A stretch of DNA of 64,000 bases, taken from Leguminivora glycinivorella (taxonomy: Eukaryota > Arthropoda > Insecta > Lepidoptera > Tortricidae). Positions within the stretch are counted from its first letter, which is position 1. Every line of letters begins with the position of its first letter. Shown here in pieces: positions 22,406-36,085 of the stretch. Both the position numbers and the translations under genes were made by a program. The stretch spans positions 16,901,141-16,965,140 of the forward strand of contig NC_062975.1 in NCBI RefSeq assembly GCF_023078275.1, written 5' to 3'. Under the pieces are notes generated by a model, which was not told the origin of the DNA, made no database searches, and worked only from the letters and a program-made list of their open reading frames with translations.

Positions 22406-23655
22406 GTTTGTTTTATTTTATTGGTTTAATAGTTTGATAGTGCCGATTAAAATCAAAGGAAAATCCTATAAATACTGCACAATGTAATAAACTCAAGATT
22501 GTTAAGAATACGGAAATTGCCTTTACACCCTAGAGTGATCACCATTTCGATATTTAATTAAAATTATAATCATACCTTAAAAGGGACCTCAATATTAAAT
22601 TACTTCTCTTAATTAATGAAATAATAAATTACCGTTTACAGCACGATCCAGGCTTAGATTATGCTCAGTATGACGACCTAGGGGAGTATGTCAATTTTTA
22701 CACAAAATATGAAATCAAATCAATCATGATTAAGATAAATATCAATTCAGAACCAACGCACCGTTTGTATTGTCTTCGGTAATACTCCATTTTGCATTTG
22801 CACGTCCTAGTCACGGCGCCTTGGGTAGATGCCGACGGGGAGAACCTTGGCCTGATGTATTTTGTGGGCGGGCCAAGAGGACGATGACGTGACGCAGGCT
22901 GGAGCGCCCAGGAACATCCTCGCATGTCCATGTAGAAGGGTCCTCAAGGCCTCGACGATAAACTGGTAGAATGGAGAACTTGTAATCCACTGACAGAGCT
23001 GCTCGTCGATTCTCCTCGCCCATGGACCGAGAATTTGAGAAATAAACAATTTAAATAATATAGTAAATAAAGGATTGCAATTACCTACAACGTCCGTTTA
23101 TTTCAAATCCTAATATAGGTACTATTTATTTACGTTTATTTATATTAGGTGATATTACGATTAAAGTAACTACTTGATAAATTTATGGACGTTTGAATGA
23201 AACAACTTAACGCTACCTAAAACTTTATCGGACACATCTACAATTTAAGTGAACCACCGAAAACCATACATCCACTACTCAGTTCTATAATCAAATTGAA
23301 TGTAATAATTATGTCGTAACCATTATAAAAATCACGCAGATAAACAAATCACTAGTAGCACCAGAAGGCTGCAAGCATACTGCCGCTATTTATAGACTAT
23401 CTACTTCTACCGTATCTGTACACGTTACTATATAGACACCTACTCTACAACATAATTATTACCAAATATAACACACACATGATTGCAATTTACTTCTACA
23501 AACCCTGGTAAATATTACAAAATCACGCGGGTAATCATATCGCTAGTAATACTAAAAAGGTTGCAAATACATGACCGGTTTTTATGATAGTACTATTCCC
23601 CTACAGCTTCTACGCGTATAAGGGACAGACTACTATAAACATACATACTTTGAGA

Positions 23656-23930
23656 CTTACTTCCGTGAAACTAGTGCCTACGCCAAATCTTGGGATTAGT
23701 TGTCAAAGCGGACCCCAAGCTCCCATGAGCCGTGGCAAATGCAGAGATAACGCAAAGAGGATAATGATGACGTTGAAACTTACTTCCGTGAAACTAGTGC
23801 CTACGCCAAATCTTGGGATTAATTGTCAAAGCGGACCCCAAGCTCCCATGAGCCGTGACAAATGCCGAGATAACGCAAGGAGGATAATGATGACGTTGAA
23901 ACTTACTTCCGACTCCGATTGTACGCACTA
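23656..23930. repeat. 123-bp tandem repeat, two copies plus a partial third
   Basis: CTTACTTCCGTGAAACTAGT begins at 23656 and again at 23779, with CTTACTTCCG at 23902. The period of 123 bp is a multiple of three, so the plus frame 23584-23931 (115 codons) stays open across it. I do not regard that as proof of coding. Copy in the right LTR at 34176-34450. Confidence 0.8.
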
Positions 23931-25024
23931 ACCCAATAATCCGTTTTCACTCTTCGTAATCGTTCCCGAACTCCGACCCCGTATGTTATTTATAAATCGT
24001 CAAAACACAAACAAGTATCCGTTACACTGGTAATAAAAATCAAACTAAACTGAAAATATTCACTTTGAACGTTATAGCATAGCTGGCAAACTAAAACAAT
24101 CAACAAGATTTAATTTATTGCAAAATGCAAGGTATAAGCTAACGTGACCTATGGAACTACCCGCCATTCATCCAAGACCAATATTACGTTCCGTTTATAC
24201 TACGCCCATTATGTTTTGTTTATGCTACTACGAATTCTATGAAACCATACGAACGATATACGATCTTACTAATAAGTACCTACGCGGTCACTATAACCTA
24301 TGGGTGTGCACACAGTTGAATAACAACCAACGACTAAATATTTAAATTAACGTACCATGCCAGTGTTATCCAATATCACGCCCACCTCGTGATAGGTAGA
24401 CTTACGTGGCTCCACTCGCCCACGTGAATGTAGAAGCCCCAACCATGTGCCGTCCATCTTTGACACAAGCTCTGTCCTAGTCTCCCTCACAAGGCGATAG
24501 CAATTAGATACTCACGCCCATGTTAGGACTATATGACGTGTCTCGGTCAGCATGCCTTCAGGTTTAAGAATACTGAATACTCACAGTAATCATGACGCTA
24601 ATGATAAGTAGTGGTTGTGGAAGCTGCCTCGATAGCCACGCTGTCTTTGGAATTCCTCACGAAGATAATAGGTAGCACGTAGATATTTACGCCCATAGTT
24701 AACTATGTAACTTACATTTCAACCGACATGGCTGCAGACTATTCAACAGTGACCCAGATCTTACAGATGGTGTGCTGTAAAGGAAATAGATAAGGAACCT
24801 GAACACTCACAGTAACCCCGGAACCAGTGAAACGTAGCTCTTTTGAAACCTCATGGCGGCATGATGCTGTCTTTCGCGCCAACGCTCAGTTTGCCACGAC
24901 ATGCCGCATGCAATGTCTCGCCCGTCACAGCCGTTGGTTTTCTTCATCCTTTGAATCTTCTGATGGCGGATGCTAGACCTCGTATCTGTGAACAAGCTTA
25001 TTACACGTTTTCCTTACAAACTAA

Positions 25025-25240
25025 CACTCACAGAATTCCCTACTGTCTCGACGCTCTGCCGACGGAAAAAGCCCCTAAAATCTCCTTTCCCTTTGTTTTA
25101 TGCCTTCTCTCTTAACGGTCCCTCACTCGGTCTTACATCCGCTTCCCCCTCTTGTTTTCACCAATCCCTCATCGGACTTATCAAAATACCGTGTCCTGAT
25201 TGGTCAATATCTTCAATGTTAACATAAGATTGGTGGTTAT
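25025..25240 (-). promoter_or_regulatory. Candidate minus-strand promoter in the giant terminal repeat
   Basis: On the minus strand two CCAAT words (near 25233 and 25203) are followed about 100 bp on by CATAAAAC (near 25098). About 70 bp further is CT|GTGAGTGTTAG, a good splice donor (25031-25025). The order and spacing suit a U3 promoter with a short first exon. The equivalent block in the right copy is about 35546-35765. Confidence 0.35.
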
Positions 25241-25558
25241 AGATTCCCGCGCAATTGAATCGATCTCCCGGCATTACTTTAATAAGAAAGTCAGTAAAAT
25301 AGAAGATCATTAATTATTTTGTTGAACAAAGATTAGATTAAATAATTTATTTTAAATGTTTACGTTAAGTCCGCAGGGTAGCAATCAATGAATCAAAACG
25401 AATCGACCTAATAGTTCCCTACACCATTCATAGATGGCGTTCAATTGAGCGTCACGTCTACAATCCCAAGATAACGCGCGAAATTCAATATTGAAAAGTT
25501 AAATTATCTAACTGAATTAAAACGTTAAATAATTGACTGTAGATGTCGGTCTGTTACA

Positions 25559-28146
25559 ATCGCCCTTAGTATATTTACGAAGTTTACCGGAGTAATAATA
25601 CTAACTTTATATAACAACTGACATCGCAAGTAATATCTAGATAGCAACGAGCTACATAATGTGACCTGATAGAAGAAATATATGCTAGAGACCTTTAAAA
25701 CAGATTTAGTAAAGTAACGAAAGCTCAACCCACTTTAATTTGTTTTATTGAAATTAACAGCTGTATAATTAACAGAACTATTACTAAAACCGAACACACT
25801 AAATCACATGATCACTTCAAAATATTAATTATAAATTAGAGTCTGATGAAACCTACTCTGTTTGTTTAAGTATCAATAAGTTTTAAATGATGTTTTAAAT
25901 GGGACGCGAGACGTATTAATTGAGGACAATTATATGAAAACAAACAAGTTGCTGGAGCCGGACTATACAGGAAATCGAATTAACCGTGATTCCGCTATGT
26001 TGCTCTATTCTGACTATTAGTAATTAATAACGTAGAGAAAAACCCAATTACAAAATATTATTAAGAACTAAAATTGGTGAAGGGAATATAATTAACCTAA
26101 AATACACAGAATTTTAAACGCAAAGCAAAATAAAGAATTAAAATTTGGAACAAATGGAAACTAATTGTTATATTTTACAAAACTAAAATGTACGACGATG
26201 AACATAATTTGGTAATTAATATAGATCAACCTATACTATATAATCCATTTTAAATTGGAAATGCTGGAAGTAAGAATCAACATCGTATTTTACGAAAGAA
26301 ATCAATTTAAGTTGATGATATTATGTAATGGATTTAATTTAATTTACTTTTTATTTTATTTTTTATAAGCATAGATACAAAAGACTTATCCCTAACGACT
26401 CTTAAGTACTGTTTTACCTTTATCAACAAAATCCAATCCAAAATAAAATTGCTAAATTTAACCAACAACCCCACTTACAACAAAATTAACAATGAAAATA
26501 GATGTATGTCCTGATATAAACTATGTAGAATGCAAGAAGAAGTCTATATATATGCATTATTAGTATTAAATAGTAAATTTTAGACTATGACAAACATGAT
26601 AAGGTAAAACAACTATTAAATGTTCCGACGTAGATGAAGAACCCGAAGAATATTGAATTAAAATGACAGTTAGATAATATAGAATTAATAATGATAGACA
26701 GTTAAATATAAAACTAATTAAAAGAGGCTCGCGGAGTGAGCAGTGCAACGTGAATGAAATACATAATATAAAATCATTAATAAAAAGTGATTTGTTTCTT
26801 AGTTTAACTTGTAATGGGCTAAACTCAAAAATAAAAAAAAATGGAGCAAAATAATATAAATACCTACAGAAATATCCTAGAAAGTGGGACAAATATGAAA
26901 TATACGTTCAATTTTATTCAGTTTATATTATGAATTAATTTAACAACCTAGAAAGAAGTAGACACGTTAAGATTCAATAACAACTAACCCACGATACGGA
27001 CTTTAAATTAATAACATGAAGCTCAAGATATCTCCTTTTTTTTCAAAATAATAATAAATACACGATAAGTTTGAAAACACATGTATGCTGAACCCCTGAA
27101 TGTAAAAGACATCGTGTAGAAGACACTTGGAATTCTGACTTAATTTAAAATGAGACTAAAATCTAATCAAAATATGAATAGAAAAGACAAAAGTTCCCAT
27201 ATGAATTTAAATAAACCGTCTAGAAGAAACTAGTTAAATATCTTGTTCTAAAAATCTCGATAAAGGGAGTAGAGGCATGAACTAATTTTAACAATTAATT
27301 TAAATTAATCAATAAATGAAATGCGTTGGAAACTATGTACAGAATAATCAATTAAATGAAAGAAATATATCATTTTACACATTCAAGATAACACACATAA
27401 GAACTTACCAACAAAACCATTATCGCTGAAAGTAATAAAATCGTATTATCACACACAATAAAAATATAATAGCAGATTCAGTAATTGACGCTACTAATAC
27501 TAATACAAAGTTTTTTTTTTTTAATTTTTTTTATTTTAACTAACTAAGCAAAAGCAAATTATTTGGAGATTCTACTGATAAAATTAAAATTCTTTTTTTT
27601 TTTCGATTAAAGAAATACTTTGAATTGAGCAAAAAAGAAAGAATTTAGGAATCTACTAAAATAATTATCCTACGATTAAGGTAAATAGGCAAAACTCGTT
27701 GAAAAAGAAATGTAAAATTTATAGAATTCTAATAAGCAACCGTTACAAAAGTTATTCTTTCCTTTTATTTCCACTACCGACTTTTCCAGTTCTATAATAA
27801 TTTAATGATAAATTAACCAATAAAATGATGCTGCAAATCAACGGAAAACAGAATTCTGAAATAAACACATATCATTATAAAATAACTTGGAAGAACATCC
27901 ATCTGTGAAAAAGGAAACATTAAATTCAGTGCAAAACATATCAAAACGGAAGACAGTATTCATCCCAAATTAATATTAGGATATAAGATCTGAAAAGAAA
28001 ATGCTTGTTAGAACACAGTACAACCACATAACATATCTCACTTTATACCTCAGACCATTGCACGAACATCAAATTGTGCCTAATGAAAGGCACGAAAACA
28101 AAATAATAATAATAATGTATAATCCTGGACACGGCCTAAACCATAT
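25559..28146. other. Internal region of the giant element
   Basis: 2,588 bp, strongly AT-rich with T-runs near 27510-27600 and no recognisable gag, pol or RNA gene. The longest frame is 108 codons on the minus strand (26566-26892), low-complexity and hydrophobic. On the minus strand the sequence after the repeat reads ATATGGTTTAGGCCG. The TGG at +4 might be a primer site, but I cannot match it to a tRNA. Confidence 0.6.
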
Positions 28147-31100
28147 TGTAACGTCTTACCCAGGGTAAGCTCAAAGAACTAATAGAAAGCTACTTCAATA
28201 AAATTATTGACTCTACTCAACCTTTAATACTTACCATTAATTCAAAGTTAAAATTATATTAATTAGGTATATAAGCTACGAGGGTGAAAGCTACGAGGAT
28301 GGAGTATAAAATAAACAAAAGATTGGATACTAAAACATTTCGATTTATTGTATCTATAATCATTTATATTTTTGTCAGAAAATAATTACTATAACTCTGT
28401 ATTCAATTTAGTCTGATTAGGACCTATTTGAATACACCGCCTTCATTACTAGGGCCAAGTCCCTACGTCAGGAAAAGTAGACGGAAACAAAAACCTGACT
28501 GCCCAAGTTTAACCTGTACACAAGCATAATAAAATATGTTACGGATAAAGAAGTAAAGCATATTAAAATACACAAACAATATATGGCAAAATCATCTAGG
28601 GTAATATGGACTACGTTATGGCAACTAGTAACCAAAGCTCCTGAGGTGTGAGACATGCTAGCGATATAAACAGTGATATGTTCTAACAAGCATTATACGT
28701 ATCCTAGAGGTGACTTAATTAATTATTAATTACAGACAAATGTATAATTCTATACTCCTAACTATATGGCATAATCAACGAAACTAAAATCTTATAAAAT
28801 GCTATTGTGGGAGATATTATGATAAGAAAACCATGAAGATATTAAATGATTAACCTGGGAAGACCAACTGGGAAATAATTCAATTAAATTAGGTAAAATT
28901 ATGCAGATAATACATAAAATATGTTAGCATTGTTGAGTTTGAAGTTGAATAACATATAAGTATGTTATAATGTCGATACGATCGACGAATAAATCTGGCT
29001 CATCACGATTAGGCCAACGAATATTTATATCTTAAAATAAAATAGCTGGTTGCAGTCAACGTTAAGGCAAGCTTTGGAATCTCATAAAATTATCATGCAT
29101 AAGTCGTTCATGGGCATTACGAATATGTCTAGCCGCAAGTCCCTAGCGTGAACGTATCCATACGCATGGTATTATAGTCACTCGAACTCGCACCGTCTGC
29201 AATACCGTAGACCCGTCGCCTACATGGAATACTTCACGCAAGGTTCAGACTATCGAGTACTGAAACCGGGACATAAAAGTGTGATATATGACATGAGTGC
29301 CCATGAACGTTCATAAACAAGACAATGATATAAGCGTTACCCTTGATATCATGAGATCAGCCATTTCATTATGGTATCATTGAGACATTACGCGAATGAA
29401 AGTATAACTTAATTAAAACCAGATGGACTCAGATTTATATACTACTAAAATATATTGCACTGAAACATTCTTCAGATAATATATAAAATAGATTAGTGTT
29501 TATTTTGATTGAAGTATCAATAACACAAATATGTCATAAAATCCATAAAATTGATGGATAAATCTGGCTTATCACGACTATATTAAAATAAACTTATATC
29601 GTTATATAAAATAGCTGGTTGCAGTCAACTTTAAGCAAACCTTGAGATCTCATAAAATTATCTTGCATATATCGTTACTATGGGTGCTGTTAATATGTCG
29701 GAGCCGCAAGTCCCTACGTGAACGTATCCATACGTATGGTATTATAGTCACTTGGACCCGCACCGTCTGCAATACCGTAGACCCGTCGCCTACATGGAAT
29801 ACTTCACGCAAGGTTCAGACTATCGAGTACTGAAACTGGGACCAAATAAATAAGTAAGTATGTGACATGAGCACCCATAAACGATCATAAACAAGACAAT
29901 GATATAAGCGTTGCCCTTGATATCATGAGATCAGCCATTTCATTATGCACCTGTAACATCGCGCAAAAGTAAAATACAACTGTTTATTAAATTAAGCCAG
30001 TTGAATAAGACGTTAATACGGAATTTCATAATATTTCATGAAATTCGAGGACAAAATAATATTATAAACCATTATTCCTACTTATAAAATGCTATTGTAG
30101 GAAATTTAGATGTGATTTAACCATAAATTAAATAAAACCATAGAAATTCAACCAACTAAATTGTTATCGAATCTAAATGTTAATATCAACATCAATAACA
30201 TGTTTACATTGGTCATATGATTAATATCATGAAAATGTGTATATAAATATATGGATGATTGGGAAGGGGACTGACCGTAATTCAATCTTTGTATAATTAT
30301 ATTATGTACAAAAGAATGGTTGATTGCATTCTACCATAAAGCCAGGTTGTGATTCTTATAAAATTACTATGCCTACGTCATCTCTATAGACAACTATGTC
30401 AAGCAAAGTCCTACGTGAATCACTCCACACGCTACCAGAAAGATATTATATACAAATACAATCATCATGGGCCCTACCTAACCCGGGTGTGTTACATAGT
30501 AACTTGCAATTTTGCAAACCCTTGGGTGATAATATCGATCATGCAACCATAATGAGTTCGCCATTTACTCGACGGTGCGAATATTTTTAGGCGTGTACTT
30601 GGCTACAATAGTTTTCGGTAAATAACCAAAACCACACCAAAACCCAAACCTTTAATTGCGTGGTGAAGCATCTCACGTATAAGTCAAACCAGTAAGTAAT
30701 TTTTAATAGACAAATAGTGCCCAAGAGAGACCATAAACACAACAATAATAGAAGACTGACTTATAACATCCTGAAACCAACGATTCCTTTATTTCTTTAC
30801 ACTTAAATACGAATTTGCAAATCATTTAGATACACTAAATAGCTACGAGCCAGTTGAATAGGGATTTATTACCTTTACCCAATAAAATAAGAAAGGCTAA
30901 GCATGTAAAATACGGTTTAAGTCCAGATTGAATCATACTAAATAAAACACGGTTGGTTGTCCCCAACACCGAGTCATACCGAAGCAATCCTCAATGTCGT
31001 TTAGTTGTCTAATAAAATTTAAGATAAACAGACCACCAATCATTTGAGTATTACATTGACTCCAATACAAGCTAGCTTATACCAGCAAATGAAATACCCA

Positions 31101-32777
31101 AACTTCTCGTCCTGTGAGGACAATAAACGTCTCAGAAGGATCTAGAAAGACATAGCCGTCATTAATACGGATCTCGCCAGATCCCGATGAGCAGCAATAC
31201 TGACACTCGTAGCATGTCCCTCAGCGAGAGCAAGTCCCTAGAGGGAGAGCCATGTATACGTTTTGTATGAATATTAAATTTACACAAACAATATACTTGA
31301 CACCCCTAATAACACACACATGCACAGGATATACCTGTGAGGACAGACCAAAGGTTTGACCATTTATTAGACATCTAGGACGGGCCCTATAATAAAACAC
31401 ATGACGTATTCCATCAACGTGGATGAAAACCGTTGCTTAGCAACATTAAAATAATTAAATATGGGTAATCTCAAAACCTTGTCATTGCTGGAATAAATCA
31501 ACTCAAGGACAATTCCAATAACGACTAAAATACCTCATTGTTAAAACAGCCACGTGTATATTGTATAATAAAGCCACTGTGACCGGTTTCAACAACTACA
31601 AATTAGTTAGTAAATAAATATAATATACTTTTCGAATGTACGTATCGGGCGTACTAAAATTATATCAAATATGTATCAAACATAGTCTCAGTCAAATGAC
31701 GATTCAATATGACACGTGAATTGGGTACGTATAAAATTCGAATGATCGAATATCACACCCACAATAGCATTTCATGACTCCTGAATTTCATAGCATAATA
31801 GCTGTTTGCGAATCATGCTGACTCGAAATTGAATTTTACGTAAGACCATAAATATCTATGCCAATCTGTTTAATGAATGATGCGTTAATAATAAATATAA
31901 CATTACACCTTAGCAATGTCATTGTAATGCACTGCAAATGATTCATGATTCGCAACCAGCCAAAGCTGAATTAACGTGTGCGAAATATAGATATATGAAT
32001 AGCTTGAAGCTATGTATGTACTCGTGTGTATTTGAATATTGTTCTTATAGTGAAATAAATGCGAGTTGTTATATTAGAACTTGGATGCGAAATATATTTG
32101 GATAAACGCCTACATAACTATATGGTACCTAACATCTTACATCTAAAATGAATACGTTATCATGATCATTAAGTAGGTGTCAAATATTATTAATTATCAA
32201 ACAGATGGCTTTACCAGATAATCAAAAGGTCTCGTAATATCAAAAATAGAGTCAGGAATAACTTCATTTGTCATGAGAAACGTCTACTTTCACAGTCAAT
32301 GACTAGACATGTAAATCAATAATTATCATTAATAAATACGTGTGTGGCTGAACCGCAATAATGGAAATATACAAATATGATTAACACGTGTCTTAATCTT
32401 AAACAAATATGCCGCAATCAATTTAATAATTTTAAGTAAATAAAACGTACCTAACATCAAAACTACCACGCCTAAAATCTCGGAACACGCAATATAATTA
32501 TTACGCAAGTAAGCAAATCATCTAAGTCACCGTATGGACTTATAGCGTCGGGTTGACGGCTGCCCGAAGATCTCACGGCTCATGACGATGGAGACGGAGT
32601 GACTCGCACGTAGCTCGTCGTAAAGGAGCCTACGTCTGACGCCCGTCGTGGCTCGTGGCAGAGGAGGCCCGTTGTAGCGCCGTAGTAAACTCTGCATGTC
32701 GCCGATGGCATCAGGCTCGCACCCGCAACCGCTCGTGAACCGGAAATAGAAATATAATTATGTTTATAACATATCTA

Positions 32778-32925
32778 AATATTTGTTCTTGAGTCAGGGA
32801 TATTTTCTATGTATGTAAGTATTTATATATATATTATTATATATTATTGTCTTGAGTACCCCCAAGGCAATCCTTCAGCTTACTGGGACTAGTCAACCTG
32901 TAAACGTGTACCATAATATTTATTT
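32778..32925 (+). mobile_element. Headless SINE body captured in the giant terminal repeat (right copy)
   Basis: Identical to 22258-22405. Its presence in both repeats means it was captured before the element inserted here. Confidence 0.7.
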
Positions 32926-34175
32926 GTTTGTTTTATTTTATTGGTTTAATAGTTTGATAGTGCCGATTAAAATCAAAGGAAAATCCTATAAATACTGCAC
33001 AATGTAATAAACTCAAGATTGTTAAGAATACGGAAATTGCCTTTACACCCTAGAGTGATCACCATTTCGATATTTAATTAAAATTATAATCATACCTTAA
33101 AAGGGACCTCAATATTAAATTACTTCTCTTAATTAATGAAATAATAAATTACCGTTTACAGCACGATCCAGGCTTAGATTATGCTCAGTATGACGACCTA
33201 GGGGAGTATGTCAATTTTTACACAAAATATGAAATCAAATCAATCATGATTAAGATAAATATCAATTCAGAACCAACGCACCGTTTGTATTGTCTTCGGT
33301 AATACTCCATTTTGCATTTGCACGTCCTAGTCACGGCGCCTTGGGTAGATGCCGACGGGGAGAACCTTGGCCTGATGTATTTTGTGGGCGGGCCAAGAGG
33401 ACGATGACGTGACGCAGGCTGGAGCGCCCAGGAACATCCTCGCATGTCCATGTAGAAGGGTCCTCAAGGCCTCGACGATAAACTGGTAGAATGGAGAACT
33501 TGTAATCCACTGACAGAGCTGCTCGTCGATTCTCCTCGCCCATGGACCGAGAATTTGAGAAATAAACAATTTAAATAATATAGTAAATAAAGGATTGCAA
33601 TTACCTACAACGTCCGTTTATTTCAAATCCTAATATAGGTACTATTTATTTACGTTTATTTATATTAGGTGATATTACGATTAAAGTAACTACTTGATAA
33701 ATTTATGGACGTTTGAATGAAACAACTTAACGCTACCTAAAACTTTATCGGACACATCTACAATTTAAGTGAACCACCGAAAACCATACATCCACTACTC
33801 AGTTCTATAATCAAATTGAATGTAATAATTATGTCGTAACCATTATAAAAATCACGCAGATAAACAAATCACTAGTAGCACCAGAAGGCTGCAAGCATAC
33901 TGCCGCTATTTATAGACTATCTACTTCTACCGTATCTGTACACGTTACTATATAGACACCTACTCTACAACATAATTATTACCAAATATAACACACACAT
34001 GATTGCAATTTACTTCTACAAACCCTGGTAAATATTACAAAATCACGCGGGTAATCATATCGCTAGTAATACTAAAAAGGTTGCAAATACATGACCGGTT
34101 TTTATGATAGTACTATTCCCCTACAGCTTCTACGCGTATAAGGGACAGACTACTATAAACATACATACTTTGAGA

Positions 34176-34450
34176 CTTACTTCCGTGAAACTAGTGCCTA
34201 CGCCAAATCTTGGGATTAGTTGTCAAAGCGGACCCCAAGCTCCCATGAGCCGTGGCAAATGCAGAGATAACGCAAAGAGGATAATGATGACGTTGAAACT
34301 TACTTCCGTGAAACTAGTGCCTACGCCAAATCTTGGGATTAATTGTCAAAGCGGACCCCAAGCTCCCATGAGCCGTGACAAATGCCGAGATAACGCAAGG
34401 AGGATAATGATGACGTTGAAACTTACTTCCGACTCCGATTGTACGCACTA
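34176..34450. repeat. 123-bp tandem repeat, right-copy counterpart
   Basis: Same two and a bit units as 23656-23930. Confidence 0.8.
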
Positions 34451-36085
34451 ACCCAATAATCCGTTTTCACTCTTCGTAATCGTTCCCGAACTCCGACCCC
34501 CGTATGTTATTTATAAATCGTCAAAACACAAACAAGTATCCGTTACACTGGTAATAAAAATCAAACTAAACTGAAAATATTCACTTTGAACGTTATAGCA
34601 TAGCTGGCAAACTAAAACAATCAACAAGATTTAATTTATTGCAAAATGCAAGGTATAAGCTAACGTGACCTATGGAACTACCCGCCATTCATCCAAGACC
34701 AATATTACGTTCCGTTTATACTACGCCCATTATGTTTTGTTTATGCTACTACGAATTCTATGAAACCATACGAACGATATACGATCTTACTAATAAGTAC
34801 CTACGCGGTCACTATAACCTATGGGTGTGCACACAGTTGAATAACAACCAACGACTAAATATTTAAATTAACGTACCATGCCAGTGTTATCCAATATCAC
34901 GCCCACCTCGTGATAGGTAGACTTACGTGGCTCCACTCGCCCACGTGAATGTAGAAGCCCCAACCATGTGCCGTCCATCTTTGACACAAGCTCTGTCCTA
35001 GTCTCCCTCACAAGGCGATAGCAATTAGATACTCACGCCCATGTTAGGACTATATGACGTGTCTCGGTCAGCATGCCTTCAGGTTTAAGAATACTGAATA
35101 CTCACAGTAATCATGACGCTAATGATAAGTAGTGGTTGTGGAAGCTGCCTCGATAGCCACGCTGTCTTTGGAATTCCTCACGAAGATAATAGGTAGCACG
35201 TAGATATTTACGCCCATAGTTAACTATGTAACTTACATTTCAACCGACATGGCTGCAGACTATTCAACAGTGACCCAGATCTTACAGATGGTGTGCTGTA
35301 AAGGAAATAGATAAGGAACCTGAACACTCACAGTAACCCCGGAACCAGTGAAACGTAGCTCTTTTGAAACCTCATGGCGGCATGATGCTGTCTTTCGCGC
35401 CAACGCTCAGTTTGCCACGACATGCCGCATGCAATGTCTCGCCCGTCACAGCCGTTGGTTTTCTTCATCCTTTGAATCTTCTGATGGCGGATGCTAGACC
35501 TCGTATCTGTGAACAAGCTTATTACACGTTTTCCTTACAAACTAACACTCACAGAATTCCCTACTGTCTCGACGCTCTGCCGACGGAAAAAGCCCCTAAA
35601 ATCTCCTTTCCCTTTGTTTTATGCCTTCTCTCTTAACGGTCCCTCACTCGGTCTTACATCCGCTTCCCCTCTTGTTTTCACCAATCCCTCATCGGACTTA
35701 TCAAAATACCGTGTCCTGATTGGTCAATAATATCTTCAATGTTAACATAAGATTGGTGGTTATAGATTCCCGCGCAATTGAATCGATCTCCCGGCATTAC
35801 TTTAATAAGAAAGTCAGTAAAATAGAAGATCATTAATTATTTTGTTGAACAAAGATTAGATTAAATAATTTATTTTAAATGTTTACGTTAAGTCCGCAGG
35901 GTAGCAATCAATGAATCAAAACGAATCGACCTAATAGTTCCCTACACCATTCATAGATGGCGTTCAATTGAGCGTCACGTCTACAATCCCAAGATAACGC
36001 GCGAAATTCAATATTGAAAAGTTAAATTATCTAACTGAATTAAAACGTTAAATAATTGACTGTAGATGTCGGTCTGTTACATAAT

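Larger units (their letters stand above)
17627..25558 (-). repeat. Giant terminal repeat, left copy (3' LTR if minus-oriented)
   Basis: 7,932 bp and mostly AT-rich. It contains diverged ~570-bp repeats (18280-19430), a headless SINE (22258-22405), GC-rich blocks (22020-22230, 22800-23030), a 123-bp tandem repeat (23656-23902) and a promoter-like region (25025-25240). No ORF above 115 codons and none recognisable. Confidence 0.82.
28147..36081 (-). repeat. Giant terminal repeat, right copy (5' LTR if minus-oriented)
   Basis: 7,935 bp, same content as the left copy at an offset of 10,520 bp (10,521 after the C insertion near 34496). Confidence 0.82.
17623..36085 (-). mobile_element. Giant LTR-like element (17627-36081), 7.93-kb terminal direct repeats, TAAT target site
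   Basis: Two direct repeats, 17627-25558 (7,932 bp) and 28147-36081 (7,935 bp), start TGTAAC and end GTTACA. They enclose 2,588 bp and are flanked outside by TAAT (17623-17626 and 36082-36085). The copies differ at only a few places that I found: a T/C near 19158/29678, a C-run length near 23987/34496, a C-run near 25147/35667, and a 3-bp ATA insertion near 35727. This is the form left by integrase-mediated insertion of an LTR element, but the repeats are far longer than usual LTRs and no gag or pol ORF exists. Promoter-like signals suggest minus orientation. Insertion must be recent, because the repeats are nearly identical. Confidence 0.8.

Noticed and set aside
23584..23931. A 115-residue protein gene in the giant LTR
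   Set aside because: The open frame is explained by the 123-bp repeat. No start context, domain or codon bias was seen. Kept only as a repeat and a finding.
25559..25600. Plus orientation for the giant element
   Set aside because: No TGG primer-like start after the left repeat and no purine tract before the right one. Minus orientation has weak support from promoter-like words, so plus was not chosen, though it is not excluded.
26566..26892. A 108-residue membrane-like protein on the minus strand in the giant element core
   Set aside because: Hydrophobicity follows from AT-rich, T-rich codons. No family motif, and nothing like gag or pol around it.
17627..36081. The 7.9-kb direct repeat as an assembly duplication
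   Set aside because: The copies differ by real small changes, the internal 2.6 kb and both outer flanks are unique, and TAAT flanks the whole. Long reads would still be the proof.
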